Origin: Rubrivivax sp.
GTDB taxonomy: Bacteria > Pseudomonadota > Gammaproteobacteria > Burkholderiales > Burkholderiaceae_C
Direction: 5' to 3'
NCBI GenBank assembly: GCA_030680415.1
Contig: JAUXVE010000047.1
Location: forward strand, 1 to 48,960
DNA: 48,960 bases
Under the pieces are notes generated by a model. It ran no database searches, was not told the origin of the DNA, and was given only the letters and a program-made list of their open reading frames with translations. Made by a program: the position numbers and the translations under genes. Positions 40,184 through 48,960 of this stretch are shown here, one piece after another (the first letter of the stretch is position 1; the number at the start of each line of letters is the position of its first letter).

Positions 40184-40208
40184 CGAAAACGGCGCCCGAA
40201 AGCGCCGT
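40184..40208 (-). terminator. Terminator of tRNA-Val, supplied by the island
   Basis: On the minus strand a perfect 7-bp stem (40189-40195 with 40202-40208, arms ACGGCGC and GCGCCGT, 6-base loop) is followed by TTTTCG. It stands about 17 bases behind the tRNA 3' end, but inside the island. It replaces the chromosomal copy now found at 13124-13147. Confidence 0.7.
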
Positions 40209-40224
40209 AAGTCATTGATTTTCT

Positions 40225-40271
40225 TGGTGGGCGGTGCAGGGTTCGAACCTGCGACCCCTGCCGTGTGAAGG
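40225..40271 (-). repeat. attR: 47-bp repeat within the intact tRNA
   Basis: Identical to 13176-13222. It spans the CCA end, acceptor 3' strand, T arm, variable loop and anticodon arm of the tRNA gene. It is the right boundary of the island. Confidence 0.88.
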
Positions 40272-40299
40272 CAGTGCTCTACCGCTGAGCTAACCGCCC
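40225..40299 (-). tRNA. tRNA-Val (anticodon CAC)
   Basis: The minus strand folds as a complete cloverleaf. Acceptor GGGCGGT pairs with ACCGCCC, the D arm is GCTC-AGCGGTA-GAGC, the anticodon stem is CTGCC/GGCAG and the T arm is GCAGG-TTCGAAC-CCTGC. CCA is encoded. The anticodon loop TTCACAC gives anticodon CAC, which reads the valine codon GUG. Its 3' part is the island attachment site and has been rebuilt by the island. Confidence 0.95.
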
Positions 40300-40361
40300 G
40301 GAATTGCTGGCTGCGCGCGGGAATCGCAGCGTTCCGGAAAGCTTTGAATTATGCCATCGCT

Positions 40362-41069
40362 TCAAGCCACGGCTGCCGCGCGCCACACGGTCTTGCCCTT
40401 GCTGGCCGTGTCGATCTCGGCCAGCACGGCTTCGTGGGCGGCGCTTTCGTCGGCGCTGGCATGCAGCACCAGCAGCTCGAAGCAGCGCAGATCGACGGAC
40501 TCGTCGGCATGGTGCCCCGCGGTGTCTTCGGCGCCGTCGATGACCAGCGACTTCTGGCCGCGCGTCATGCGCAGGTAGACCTCGGCCAGCAGCCCGGCGT
40601 CGAGCAGTGCGCCGTGAAGTTCGCGCTGCGAGTTGTCGACCTCGAGCCGCTTGCACAGCGCGTCAAGCTTGTTGCTCTTGCCGGGAAAGAGCTCCCGCGC
40701 CAGCGTCAGGCTGTCGGTGATGCGCCCGGCGTGCTGCGCAAAGCGCGGCAGGCCCAGGCGGTCGAGTTCGGCGTCGATGAAGCCGATGTCGAAACCGGCG
40801 TTGTGGATCACCACCTCGGCGCCGGCCACGAAGGCCAGCAGTTCTTCGGCCACCGCGGCGAACAGCGGCTTGTCGGCCAGGAAGCTATCGCCGATGCCGT
40901 GCACGCGCACGGCGTCCGGGTGGCTGGGCCGCTGCGGGTTGACATAGTGGTGCAGGCGGCGGCCGGTATGGCGCCGGTCGATCATCTCGATGCAGCCGAT
41001 CTCGATGACGCGGTCGCCGCTGGCGACTTCCAGACCGGTGGTCTCGGTGTCCAGGAAGACTTGTCGCAT
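40362..41069 (-). CDS. dnaQ: DNA polymerase III epsilon subunit (proofreading exonuclease)
   Basis: The 235-residue product has the DEDDh exonuclease motifs: FLDTETTGL (ExoI, about 5-13), VIHNAGFDIGF (ExoII, near 95) and LHGALLDAGLLAEVY (ExoIII, near 155). It proofreads for the replicative polymerase. The C-terminal extension matches the part that binds the alpha subunit. It starts at the ATG for MRQVFLDTE, five bases after the lgt stop, so the two genes are probably co-transcribed. It marks the return to chromosomal backbone right of the island. Confidence 0.94.
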   Translation of the reverse strand: MRQVFLDTETTGLEVASGDRVIEIGCIEMIDRRHTGRRLHHYVNPQRPSHPDAVRVHGIGDSFLADKPLFAAVAEELLAFVAGAEVVIHNAGFDIGFIDAELDRLGLPRFAQHAGRITDSLTLARELFPGKSNKLDALCKRLEVDNSQRELHGALLDAGLLAEVYLRMTRGQKSLVIDGAEDTAGHHADESVDLRCFELLVLHASADESAAHEAVLAEIDTASKGKTVWRAAAVA

Positions 41070-41074
41070 GGCCG

Positions 41075-41881
41075 CTATCGTACCGGCGCCGGCGAGCGCC
41101 CGCACCACCACCACAGCAGTGCGCCGCCGGCGATCATCGGCAGGCACAGCCACTGGCCCATGCTCATGCCGCCGGCCAGCAGGCCGAGGAAGTTGTCGGG
41201 CTCGCGGAAGTACTCGGCCACGAAGCGCAGCACGCCGTAGCCGAAGACGAAGGCGGCGCCGACCTGGCCCCGCGCACGTTCACGCTGGCCGTACCACCAC
41301 AGCAGGGCAAACAACAGCAGTCCCTCCAGCGCGAACTGGTACAGCTGCGAGGGGTGGCGCGGCAGGTTGCTGCCGCTCTGCGGGAAGACCATGGCCCAGG
41401 GCAGCGAGGGGTCGGCGGCGCGGCCCCACAACTCGCCGTTGATGAAATTGCCGATGCGCCCGGCCGCCAGGCCGGTGGGCACGCAGGGCGCGATCACGTC
41501 CATGACCTCGAGGAAGGGGCGCATGCGCGAGCGCGCGAACCAGACCATCGCCGCCATCACCCCGAGCAGCCCGCCGTGGAAGGACATGCCGCCCCTCCAC
41601 ACCATCAGGATCTCGGCCGGATTCGCCAGGTACTCGCCCGGCTTGTAGAAGACGGCATAGCCCAGGCGGCCGCCGATGACGACCCCCAGCACGCCCAGGA
41701 ACAGCATGTCCTCGACGTCGCGACGCGTCCAGCCCGCGGCCGCGAAATGCGGCAAGCGCACGCGCCGCATGGCCAGCCACAGGAACAGGCCGAAGGCAGC
41801 CAGGTAGGTCAGGCCGTACCAGTGGATCTGCACCGGCCCGAGGGCCAGCGCCACGGGGTCGAACTGGGGATGCACGAGCAT
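41075..41881 (-). CDS. lgt: Prolipoprotein diacylglyceryl transferase
   Basis: This inner-membrane enzyme transfers diacylglycerol from phosphatidylglycerol to the lipobox cysteine of prolipoproteins. The 268-residue product has seven hydrophobic segments. The family signature is [14 protein letters not shown] (near 145), with the conserved [12 protein letters not shown] (near 195) and FHGG (near 103). The start [12 protein letters not shown] has AGGAG eight bases upstream. It is transcribed divergently from ilvD across about 100 bases. Confidence 0.95.
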   Translation of the reverse strand: MLVHPQFDPVALALGPVQIHWYGLTYLAAFGLFLWLAMRRVRLPHFAAAGWTRRDVEDMLFLGVLGVVIGGRLGYAVFYKPGEYLANPAEILMVWRGGMSFHGGLLGVMAAMVWFARSRMRPFLEVMDVIAPCVPTGLAAGRIGNFINGELWGRAADPSLPWAMVFPQSGSNLPRHPSQLYQFALEGLLLFALLWWYGQRERARGQVGAAFVFGYGVLRFVAEYFREPDNFLGLLAGGMSMGQWLCLPMIAGGALLWWWCGRSPAPVR

Positions 41882-41979
41882 CGGGAGGCTCCTCTTGTCA
41901 GCCGGCATTGTCCATGGCGCCGGCAACGGCTCGATACACTCCCGGCCAAGACCCGAAAGACCCCACCCGGAGAGACCGC

Positions 41980-43656
41980 ATGAGCTTCAACCGCCGTTCC
42001 AGGAACATCACCGAGGGCGTGGCCCGCGCGCCCAACCGGTCCATGTACTACGCCATGGGCTACCAGGAGAGCGACTTCGGCAAACCGATGATCGGTGTCG
42101 CCAACGGCCACAGCACGATCACGCCGTGCAATTCGGGCCTGCAGCGGCTGGCCGACGCCGCCATCGCCGAGTTGAAGGCCGCCGGTGCCAACCCGCAGGT
42201 CTTCGGCACGCCGACGATTTCCGACGGCATGGCCATGGGCACCGAGGGCATGAAATACAGCCTGGTGTCGCGCGAGGTCATCGCCGACTGCGTCGAAACC
42301 TGTGTCGACGGCCAGTGGATGGACGGCGTGCTGGTCATCGGCGGCTGCGACAAGAACATGCCCGGCGGCATGATGGGCATGCTGCGCTCCAACGTGCCCG
42401 CCATCTATGTCTACGGCGGCACCATCCTGCCCGGCCGCTACAAGGGGCAGGATCTCAACATCGTCAGCGTCTTCGAAGCCGTGGGCCAGTTCAGCGCCGG
42501 CAAGATGAGCGAAGAGGACTTCTGCCAGATCGAGCGCCACGCCATCCCGGGCAGCGGCTCCTGCGGCGGCATGTACACCGCGAACACGATGTCGTCGGCC
42601 TTCGAGGCGCTGGGCATGAGCCTGCCCTTCGCCAGCACGATGGCCAACGTCGAGGACCCCATCGTCGAGCACACGCGGCAGGCCGCGCGCGCGCTGTTCG
42701 AGGCCGTCAAGGCCGACTTGAAGCCGCGCGACATCGTCACCCGCCGGAGCATCGAAAACGCGGTGGCGGTGATCATGGCCATCGGTGGCTCGACCAACGC
42801 GGTGCTGCACTTCCTGGCCATCGCGCATGCCGCCGGCGTCGAATGGACGATCGACGACTTCGAGCGCGTGCGCCGGCGCGTGCCGGTGCTGTGCGACCTC
42901 AAGCCCAGCGGCAAGTACCTGGCGATCGACCTGCACCGCGCCGGCGGCATCCCGGCGGTGATGAAAGTGCTGCTGGGCGCCGGGCTGCTGCACGGCGACT
43001 GCCTCACCATCACCGGCAAGACGGTGGCGCAGAACCTGGCCGAGGTGCCGCCGCTGCGCGCCGACCAGGACGTGATCCGCCCGCTCTCGAACCCGATGTA
43101 CGCCGAAGGCCACCTCGCCATCCTCAAGGGCAACCTCAGCCCCGAAGGCTGCGTGGCCAAGATCACCGGCCTGAAGAACCCGGTGATGTCGGGCCCGGCG
43201 CGCGTGTTCGAAGACGAACAAAGCGCGCTGGCAGCCATCATGGGCGGCCACATCAAGGCCGGCGACGTCATGGTGCTGCGCTACCTGGGCCCCAAGGGCG
43301 GACCGGGAATGCCCGAGATGCTGGCACCCACCGGTGCGCTCATCGGCCAGGGGCTGGGTGAATCGGTGGGCCTGATCACCGACGGGCGCTTTTCCGGCGG
43401 CACCTGGGGCATGGTGGTCGGCCACGTGGCCCCGGAGGCCTATGCCGGCGGCCTGATCGCGCTGGTGCACGAAGGCGACACCATCACCATCGATGCCCAC
43501 CGCCTGCTGCTGCAACTGGAGGTGGACGACGCCGAGATCGCACGCCGCCGTGCCGGCTGGCGGCAACCGGCGCCCCGCTACACGCGTGGCGTGATGGCCA
43601 AGTTCGCACGCAACGCCGCCAGCGCCAGCCGGGGCGCGGTGCTCGACCTGGACTGA
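41980..43656 (+). CDS. ilvD: Dihydroxy-acid dehydratase
   Basis: The enzyme makes 2-keto acids in isoleucine and valine synthesis and carries an iron-sulfur cluster. The 558-residue product has the cluster cysteines in [10 protein letters not shown] (about 123-132) and [16 protein letters not shown] (about 190-205), and the C-terminal signature [23 protein letters not shown]. The length is standard. The ATG has GGAGAG upstream. It is a single-gene unit converging on the Trp-rich protein gene, with a palindromic terminator between. Confidence 0.96.
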   Translation: MSFNRRSRNITEGVARAPNRSMYYAMGYQESDFGKPMIGVANGHSTITPCNSGLQRLADAAIAELKAAGANPQVFGTPTISDGMAMGTEGMKYSLVSREVIADCVETCVDGQWMDGVLVIGGCDKNMPGGMMGMLRSNVPAIYVYGGTILPGRYKGQDLNIVSVFEAVGQFSAGKMSEEDFCQIERHAIPGSGSCGGMYTANTMSSAFEALGMSLPFASTMANVEDPIVEHTRQAARALFEAVKADLKPRDIVTRRSIENAVAVIMAIGGSTNAVLHFLAIAHAAGVEWTIDDFERVRRRVPVLCDLKPSGKYLAIDLHRAGGIPAVMKVLLGAGLLHGDCLTITGKTVAQNLAEVPPLRADQDVIRPLSNPMYAEGHLAILKGNLSPEGCVAKITGLKNPVMSGPARVFEDEQSALAAIMGGHIKAGDVMVLRYLGPKGGPGMPEMLAPTGALIGQGLGESVGLITDGRFSGGTWGMVVGHVAPEAYAGGLIALVHEGDTITIDAHRLLLQLEVDDAEIARRRAGWRQPAPRYTRGVMAKFARNAASASRGAVLDLD

Positions 43657-43675
43657 CGCAGGATTCGCCTGCACT

Positions 43676-43691
43676 GCCCGCCCGGGCGGGC
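43676..43691. terminator. GC-rich palindrome between convergent genes
   Basis: A perfect 16-bp palindrome (GCCCGCCCGGGCGGGC) lies 20 bases after the ilvD stop and before the end of the facing gene. It could stop transcription from both sides, though there is no T-run. Confidence 0.45.
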
Positions 43692-43723
43692 CACCGGGCA
43701 GGCCCGGACGGCCGCTACGGCCG

Positions 43724-44068
43724 CTACGGCCGCGGGTCGCGCCGCGGCGGATCGGGCTCGCGTGGCGGTGGTGGCGGTGGCGCATCGGCGCGGTGTCCGC
43801 GGGCTTCCTCGGGCGCCCGCTTCACCTGCTTGTGGCGACGCGTGTCCAGGCCCAGCGCCTCCAGCGCACGGTCGCGGCGCTGTGCCTTGCGTTCGTCCAT
43901 CTTCTGCATCGCGCGGCGCTGCGTGAGGCCCGTCGAGTCGGCGAACTGCCACCACAGCACCGCCGCGACGAAAGGCGCCGCAACGATCCACCAGGACCAG
44001 TCCGCGGTGGGGCCGATTTCGGCCAGCTTGGCCACCAACAACAGGACCCCGATGACGACCAAGAGCAT
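43724..44068 (-). CDS. Small Trp-rich membrane protein (TIGR04438 type)
   Basis: The 114-residue product starts MLLVVIGVLLLVAKLAEIGP and has a second membrane segment WSWWIVAAPFVAAVLWWQFA. A charged tail QRRAMQKMDERKAQRRDRALEALGLD and a proline-rich C-terminus follow. This matches a short Trp-rich family found in Burkholderiales, whose function is unknown. GGGAGG stands before the ATG. It is downstream of acs on the same strand. Confidence 0.83.
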   Translation of the reverse strand: MLLVVIGVLLLVAKLAEIGPTADWSWWIVAAPFVAAVLWWQFADSTGLTQRRAMQKMDERKAQRRDRALEALGLDTRRHKQVKRAPEEARGHRADAPPPPPPREPDPPRRDPRP

Positions 44069-44177
44069 GGTTGACCTCCCGCACCGGCACGTGGCCGTCG
44101 CTGAGCGGCCACTGTAGCGCACCGGGCAGCCAGCGCCGGCCCGCGCTGTTGCGCGGCCGGTAATCAGTTGGCCTGGA

Positions 44178-46154
44178 TCAGTGGGCCTGGCCCAGCTGAT
44201 CCAAGATGGCCGGGTTCTCCAGGGTGCTGGTGTCCTGGGTGATGGCTTCGCCTTTGGCGATGCTGCGCAGCAGGCGGCGCATGATCTTGCCCGAGCGGGT
44301 CTTGGGCAAGTTGTCACCGAAGCGGATGTCCCTGGGCTTGGCGAGCGGGCCGATCTCCTTGGCCACCCAGTTGCGCAGCTCGGTGGCGATCTTCCTGGCC
44401 TCGTCGCCGGTGGGCCGGCTGCGCTTGAGCACGACGAAGGCGCAGATCGCCTCGCCGGTGGTGTCGTCGGGGCGGCCCACCACGGCGGCCTCGGCCACCA
44501 GTTCGGTGCAGCTGACGAGCGCCGACTCGATCTCCATCGTGCCCATGCGGTGGCCCGACACGTTCAGCACGTCGTCGATGCGGCCGGTGATCGTGAAGTA
44601 GCCGGTCCTGGGGTCGCGGATCGAGCCGTCGCCGGCCAGGTAGTAGCCCTTGAGCTCGGGCGGGTAGTAACTCTTCCTGAAGCGCTCGGGGTCGCCCCAG
44701 ATGGTGCGGATCATGCTGGGCCAGGGCTTCTTGATGACCAGGATGCCGCCCTGCCCGTTGGGCACGTCGTTGCCGGTCTCGTCGACGACGGCCGCGATGA
44801 TGCCCGGGAAGGGCAGCGTGCACGAACCCGGCACCATGGGCGTGGCGCCCGGCAGCGGCGTGATGACGTGGCCGCCGGTCTCGGTCTGCCAGAAGGTGTC
44901 GACGACGGGGCAGCGGCCGCCGCCGACGTGCTGGTAGTACCACTCCCAGGCCGCCGGGTTGATGGGCTCGCCCACCGTACCCAGGATGCGCAGGCTGGAC
45001 AGGTCGCTGCGTGCCGGGTGCACGGCGGCGTTGCCTTCGGCGGCCTTGATCAGCGAGCGGATGGCGGTCGGCGCGGTGTAGAAGACGGTGACCCTGTGCT
45101 TCTCGATCGTCTTCCAGAAGCGCGCCGCGTCGGGGTAGGTGGGCACGCCCTCGAACACGATCTCGGTGCCGCCCAGCGCCAGCGGGCCGTAGGTGATGTA
45201 GGTGTGGCCGGTGACCCAGCCGATGTCGGCGGTACACCAGAACACGTCGTCGGCCTTGAGGTCGAAGGTCCAGGCGGTGGTCAGCGCCGCGTGCAGGAGG
45301 TAGCCGCCGGTGCAATGCTGCACGCCCTTGGGCTTGCCGGTGGAGCCGCTGGTGTAGAGCAGGAACAGCGGGTGCTCGGCGCCCACCCATGCCGGTTCGC
45401 AGGTGGTGGGCTGGCCGGCCATTTCTTCGTGCAGCCAGCGGTCACGCGCCGGATTCCAGGGCACGGCCCCACCCGTGCGCTTGTAGACGATGACGTTGGC
45501 GATGGTGTCGCAGCCGCCCAGCGCCAGCGCCTCGTCGACGATGCTCTTCAGCGGCAGCTGCTTGCCGCCGCGCAGCTGTTCGTCGGCGGTGATCACCATC
45601 ACCGCGCCGGCGTCTTCGATGCGGTCGCGCAGTGCCTGCGCAGAGAAGCCGCCGAAGACCACCGAGTGCGTGGCACCGATGCGGGCGCAGGCCTGCATGG
45701 CGGCCACGCCCTCGACGCTCATGCTCATGTAGATGACGACGCGGTCGCCCTTCTTCACGCCGCGGGCCTTCAGCACGTTGGCGAACTGGCACACCCTGGC
45801 CAGCAACTCGCTGTAGCTGACGCGGCTGACGGCCCCGTCGTCGGCCTCGAAGATGATGGCCGTCTTGTCGCCCAGGCCGCGCTCGATGTTGCGGTCCAGG
45901 CAGTTGTAGGACACGTTCAGCGTGCCGTCCTCGAACCATTTGAAGAAGGGTGCGTTGCTGCTGTCCAGCACCTGGGTGAATGGCGTCTTCCAGCTCACGA
46001 ACTGCCGCGCCAGGCGCGCCCAGTAGCCTTCGTAGTCGCGCTCGGCCTCGTCCACCAGCGCCTGGAAGGCGGCCATGCCCGAGACGGTGGCGTTGGCCAC
46101 CAGCGAGGCCGGCGGCTGGTGCGTCTTGAGTTCGGTCGGTTGGTCGTTCGACAT
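44178..46154 (-). CDS. acs: Acetyl-CoA synthetase
   Basis: This enzyme activates acetate to acetyl-CoA through acetyl-AMP. The 658-residue product has the AMP-binding signature [14 protein letters not shown] (near 265), [18 protein letters not shown] (near 415) and the C-terminal [14 protein letters not shown], whose lysine is the usual acetylation site. The length is standard. GGAG lies before the ATG at 46154. It is transcribed divergently from the next gene across 178 bases. Confidence 0.96.
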   Translation of the reverse strand: MSNDQPTELKTHQPPASLVANATVSGMAAFQALVDEAERDYEGYWARLARQFVSWKTPFTQVLDSSNAPFFKWFEDGTLNVSYNCLDRNIERGLGDKTAIIFEADDGAVSRVSYSELLARVCQFANVLKARGVKKGDRVVIYMSMSVEGVAAMQACARIGATHSVVFGGFSAQALRDRIEDAGAVMVITADEQLRGGKQLPLKSIVDEALALGGCDTIANVIVYKRTGGAVPWNPARDRWLHEEMAGQPTTCEPAWVGAEHPLFLLYTSGSTGKPKGVQHCTGGYLLHAALTTAWTFDLKADDVFWCTADIGWVTGHTYITYGPLALGGTEIVFEGVPTYPDAARFWKTIEKHRVTVFYTAPTAIRSLIKAAEGNAAVHPARSDLSSLRILGTVGEPINPAAWEWYYQHVGGGRCPVVDTFWQTETGGHVITPLPGATPMVPGSCTLPFPGIIAAVVDETGNDVPNGQGGILVIKKPWPSMIRTIWGDPERFRKSYYPPELKGYYLAGDGSIRDPRTGYFTITGRIDDVLNVSGHRMGTMEIESALVSCTELVAEAAVVGRPDDTTGEAICAFVVLKRSRPTGDEARKIATELRNWVAKEIGPLAKPRDIRFGDNLPKTRSGKIMRRLLRSIAKGEAITQDTSTLENPAILDQLGQAH

Positions 46155-46332
46155 GCGTGTCTCCTGCGGACTTGAAAGGTACTGGCGGTCATTGGAAACT
46201 ACGCCCGCGCTCTGACAGACCCCTTACGAGGCGCGCGCTTCGAAGTGGTGGGGAACCTACAATTCGAGACGAGGGGATTCGCCCTGATGTCCCCGGCCCC
46301 CGCCGCCCTCCCGCCCCTGAGCCCCCAACCGC

Positions 46333-46941
46333 ATGACGGTCCAATCACCGGTCGAGCGCAGCCGCCAGCGCGCGCTGCCCAACTTCATTTTCGCCAGCCG
46401 CTGGCTGCAGCTGCCGCTGTACCTGGGGCTCATCGTCGCCCAGTGCGTGTACGTGTTTCACTTCTGGGTCGAGCTCACGCACCTCATCGAAGCCGTCTTC
46501 GGCAACGAGAATGCGCTCAGGATCCTCATCACCAGCATCGGCTACAAGGCCGGGGCCGACTGGGTGCCCCAGCTCAACGAGACGGTGATCATGCTCGTGG
46601 TACTGGGGCTGATCGACGTCGTGATGATCAGCAACCTGCTGATCATGGTCATCGTCGGCGGCTACGAGACCTTCGTCTCGCGCATGAACCTCGAAGGCCA
46701 CCCCGACCAGCCGGAATGGTTGAGCCATGTCAACGCTTCGGTGTTGAAAGTCAAGCTGGCGACGGCCATCATCGGCATCAGTTCGATCCACCTGCTGAAG
46801 ACCTTCATCAACGCCGAGAACTACACCGAGAAAGTGCTGCTCTGGCAGACGCTGATCCATATCGCGTTCCTGTTCTCGGCGCTGGCCATCGCGCTGGCCG
46901 ACCGGCTGATGGCGCCGGTGGGCCAGGAGCGTCACGACTGA
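46333..46941 (+). CDS. TIGR00645/UPF0114-family membrane protein
   Basis: The 202-residue product has about four membrane segments (LPLYLGLIVAQCVYVFHFWV, VIMLVVLGLIDVVMISNLLI, ATAIIGISSIHLLKTFI and WQTLIHIAFLFSALAIALAD). The conserved loop is VGGYETFVSRMNLEGHPDQP. This is typical of the YqhA family. Its function is unknown. It precedes the fumarase gene by 16 bases and is probably co-transcribed with it. Confidence 0.9.
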   Translation: MTVQSPVERSRQRALPNFIFASRWLQLPLYLGLIVAQCVYVFHFWVELTHLIEAVFGNENALRILITSIGYKAGADWVPQLNETVIMLVVLGLIDVVMISNLLIMVIVGGYETFVSRMNLEGHPDQPEWLSHVNASVLKVKLATAIIGISSIHLLKTFINAENYTEKVLLWQTLIHIAFLFSALAIALADRLMAPVGQERHD

Positions 46942-46957
46942 TCTACGGAGCTTGCCC

Positions 46958-48484
46958 ATGCCCACCCTCATCCGCCACGCCGATCTCGTCGAAACCGTGG
47001 CCGCGGCACTGCAGTACATCAGCTTCTACCACCCGGCCGATTACATCAGCCACCTCGCGCGCGCCTACGAACGCGAAGCCTCGCCGGCGGCCAAGGACGC
47101 CATCGCGCAGATTCTCACCAATTCGAAGATGTGCGCCCAAGGCCAGCGCCCGATCTGCCAGGACACGGGTGTCGTCAACGTGTTCCTGAAGATCGGCATG
47201 GACGTGCGCTTCGACGGCTTTCCAGGCTCGGTGGAGGACGCGGTGAACGAAGGCGTGCGCCGCGCCTACCTCGACCCCGACAACCCGTTGCGCTGCTCGA
47301 TGCTGGCCGACCCCTTGTTCGAGCGCAAGAACACCAGGGACAACACGCCGGCCGTCATCCACATGACTGTGGCGCCCGGCGACAAGCTCGACGTCACCGT
47401 GGCCGCCAAGGGCGGCGGCAGCGAAAACAAGAGCAAATTCATCATGATGAACCCCAGCGACAGCCTGGTCGACTGGGTCATGAAGACGGTGCCGACGATG
47501 GGCGCCGGCTGGTGCCCGCCGGGCATGCTGGGCATCGGTGTCGGCGGCACCGCCGAGAAGGCCATGCTGCTGGCCAAGGAGGCGTTGATGGAGCCGATCG
47601 ACATGTTCGACCTGCTCGCGCGCGGGCCCGGCAACAAGCTGGAGGAACTGCGCATCGAGCTCTACGAGAAGGTCAACGCGCTGGGCATCGGCGCCCAGGG
47701 CCTGGGCGGCCTGACCACGGTGCTCGACGTGAAGATCGCGCTGTACCCCACGCACGCCGCCGGCAAGCCGGTGGCGATGATCCCCAACTGCGCCGCCACG
47801 CGCCACGCTCATCTGGTGATGGATGGTTCGGGCCCCGTCTACCTGGACCCGCCGAGCCTGGACCTGTGGCCCGACGTGAACTGGACGCCGGACTACCAGA
47901 AGAGCCGCAAGGTCGACCTGAACACACTCACGCGCGCCGAGGTGGCGAGCTGGAAGCCCGGCGACACGCTGCTGCTCAGCGGCAAGATGCTCACCGGTCG
48001 GGATGCCGCGCACATGCGCATCCAGGCCATGCTGGCCAAGGGCGAAGCACTGCCGGTGGACTTCACCGACCGCGTCATCTACTACGTCGGCCCGGTGGAC
48101 CCGGTGCGCGACGAGGTCATGGGCCCCGCCGGCCCCACCACCGCCACGCGGATGGACAAGTTCACCGAGATGATGCTGGCGCAGACCGGCCTCATCGGCA
48201 TGATCGGCAAGGCCGAGCGCGGCCCGGCGGCCATCGAGGCCATCAAAACGCACCAGAGCGCCTACCTGATGGCCGTGGGTGGCGCCGCCTACCTGGTGGC
48301 CAAGGCCATCAAGCACGCCAAGGTGGTGGGTTTTGCCGACCTCGGCATGGAAGCGATCTACGAATTCGACGTCGCGGACATGCCGGTGACCGTGGCCGTG
48401 GACAGCCGGGGCACCAGCGTGCACCAGACCGGGCCGAAGGAGTGGCAGTCGCGCATCGGCAAGATCCCCGTGGCCACAGCCTGA
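46958..48484 (+). CDS. Class I fumarate hydratase, iron-sulfur type
   Basis: This enzyme hydrates fumarate to malate in the citric acid cycle. The 508-residue single chain has both halves of class I fumarases. The N-terminal part has MCAQGQRPICQDTGVVNVFLKIG (here in two pieces, near 50-72) with a cluster cysteine, plus GGGSENKSKFIMMNPSD. The C-terminal part has MGPAGPTTATRMDKFTEMML. The ATG at 46958 has GGAG eight bases upstream; a TTG six bases earlier is less likely. Class I enzymes contain a 4Fe-4S cluster and are oxygen sensitive. Confidence 0.93.
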   Translation: MPTLIRHADLVETVAAALQYISFYHPADYISHLARAYEREASPAAKDAIAQILTNSKMCAQGQRPICQDTGVVNVFLKIGMDVRFDGFPGSVEDAVNEGVRRAYLDPDNPLRCSMLADPLFERKNTRDNTPAVIHMTVAPGDKLDVTVAAKGGGSENKSKFIMMNPSDSLVDWVMKTVPTMGAGWCPPGMLGIGVGGTAEKAMLLAKEALMEPIDMFDLLARGPGNKLEELRIELYEKVNALGIGAQGLGGLTTVLDVKIALYPTHAAGKPVAMIPNCAATRHAHLVMDGSGPVYLDPPSLDLWPDVNWTPDYQKSRKVDLNTLTRAEVASWKPGDTLLLSGKMLTGRDAAHMRIQAMLAKGEALPVDFTDRVIYYVGPVDPVRDEVMGPAGPTTATRMDKFTEMMLAQTGLIGMIGKAERGPAAIEAIKTHQSAYLMAVGGAAYLVAKAIKHAKVVGFADLGMEAIYEFDVADMPVTVAVDSRGTSVHQTGPKEWQSRIGKIPVATA

Positions 48485-48595
48485 ACGCGGCGCGGCGGCA
48501 AGTTCCACCGGCTGCACGAAGCCGCCATTCGCGCCGGCGCGCGCCGCGGTCACAATCGGCAGCGCGCTGATGGAGCACGGACAAGGAGACTTTCG

Positions 48596-48960
48596 ATGGC
48601 CTACAACCGAATCCAGGCCGCCAGACTGCTGGCGGCCAGCGAGTTGCCCGTGTTCGAGGCCAGCCTGGGCGATGCGCTGTCCACGCTGACGGCACCCAGA
48701 CTGAACGCGCTGATCAAGCGCGCGCGGACCATGCGCGACAAGGCCCAGGATCTGCTGCGCCGCCAGCGCGTGGCCACCCGCACGCGCACGGGCACCAAGG
48801 TCGGCACCAGCGGTGCGGCCAATGAGCGCACGGCGCAGAAGGCGCAAGCCCTGGACGAGGCGCTCAAACGCTTCGAGTCGCGCGTGGCAAAACTCGACGC
48901 CGCCGCGGCGCGCGCCGCCGACGCCGCACGGCGTGCACGCGAGCACTTGGCCGCCGAGAA
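48596..48960 (+). CDS. Unknown coiled-coil protein, incomplete at window end
   Basis: The start is firm (AAGGAG seven bases before the ATG). The visible 121 residues begin MAYNRIQAARLLAASELPVF. A basic helix follows (LNALIKRARTMRDKAQDLLR), then a basic Thr/Gly linker and a long Ala-rich helix. It looks like a small cytosolic helical protein. I recognise no family, and the gene continues beyond 48960. Confidence 0.72.
   Translation, partial: MAYNRIQAARLLAASELPVFEASLGDALSTLTAPRLNALIKRARTMRDKAQDLLRRQRVATRTRTGTKVGTSGAANERTAQKAQALDEALKRFESRVAKLDAAAARAADAARRAREHLAAE

Noticed and set aside
43711..43735. Tandem GGCCGCTAC repeat as a regulatory array
   Set aside because: It is about two and a half copies at the end of a Pro/Arg-rich coding tail and is better explained by low complexity.

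Overview
The window is GC-rich DNA of a betaproteobacterium, most likely Burkholderiales. The call rests on codon use and on the conserved right flank: dnaQ, lgt, ilvD, a small Trp-rich membrane protein, acs, a TIGR00645-type membrane protein and a class I fumarase.

Left part (1-13.1 kb). A truncated rhodanese-like gene is followed by a minus-strand arsenic resistance operon in the order acr3, arsR, arsC, arsD, arsA, arsM. An ECF sigma factor and a TlpA-type thioredoxin lie downstream on the same strand. The operon starts at a promoter overlapped by a perfect 10-bp inverted repeat. Its ArsD is fused to an AhpD-like redox domain. Beyond the operon promoter lie a C-terminal katG remnant joined directly to a diguanylate cyclase gene, a small lipoprotein, a secreted protein and a BTAD/TPR regulator.

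Genomic island (13,176-40,271). Two perfect 47-bp direct repeats mark its ends. They are the 3' part of a tRNA-Val(CAC) gene, and the intact tRNA is at the right end. From the left the island holds a tyrosine integrase, a RelE/HigB-like toxin with its antitoxin, and a nine-gene minus-strand block (15,279-31,358). Then come a divergent unknown gene, a replication/integration module (AlpA-like regulator, primase-helicase, HTH/zinc-ribbon protein, second tyrosine integrase) and a secreted alpha/beta hydrolase.

The nine-gene block is the most interesting part. In transcription order it encodes a SNF2-type helicase with a DUF3883-like tail, a DUF262/DUF1524 (GmrSD-like) protein, a DUF1156 DNA methyltransferase, a DUF3696-type SMC-like ATPase overlapping a PIN-like nuclease, a Ser/Thr kinase with TPR and FHA regions, an MntA/HepT toxin-antitoxin pair, and a large Swt1-HEPN/DUF499 ATPase. 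It combines the enzyme classes of BREX/Pgl and DISARM, but the signature genes pglZ, DUF1998 and PLD are absent. I read it as an anti-phage defence supersystem around a DUF499-DUF1156-helicase core, with extra effector and sensing modules inserted. That function is inferred from domains and gene order only.

Right part (40.3-49 kb). These are chromosomal housekeeping genes. The last gene runs off the window.
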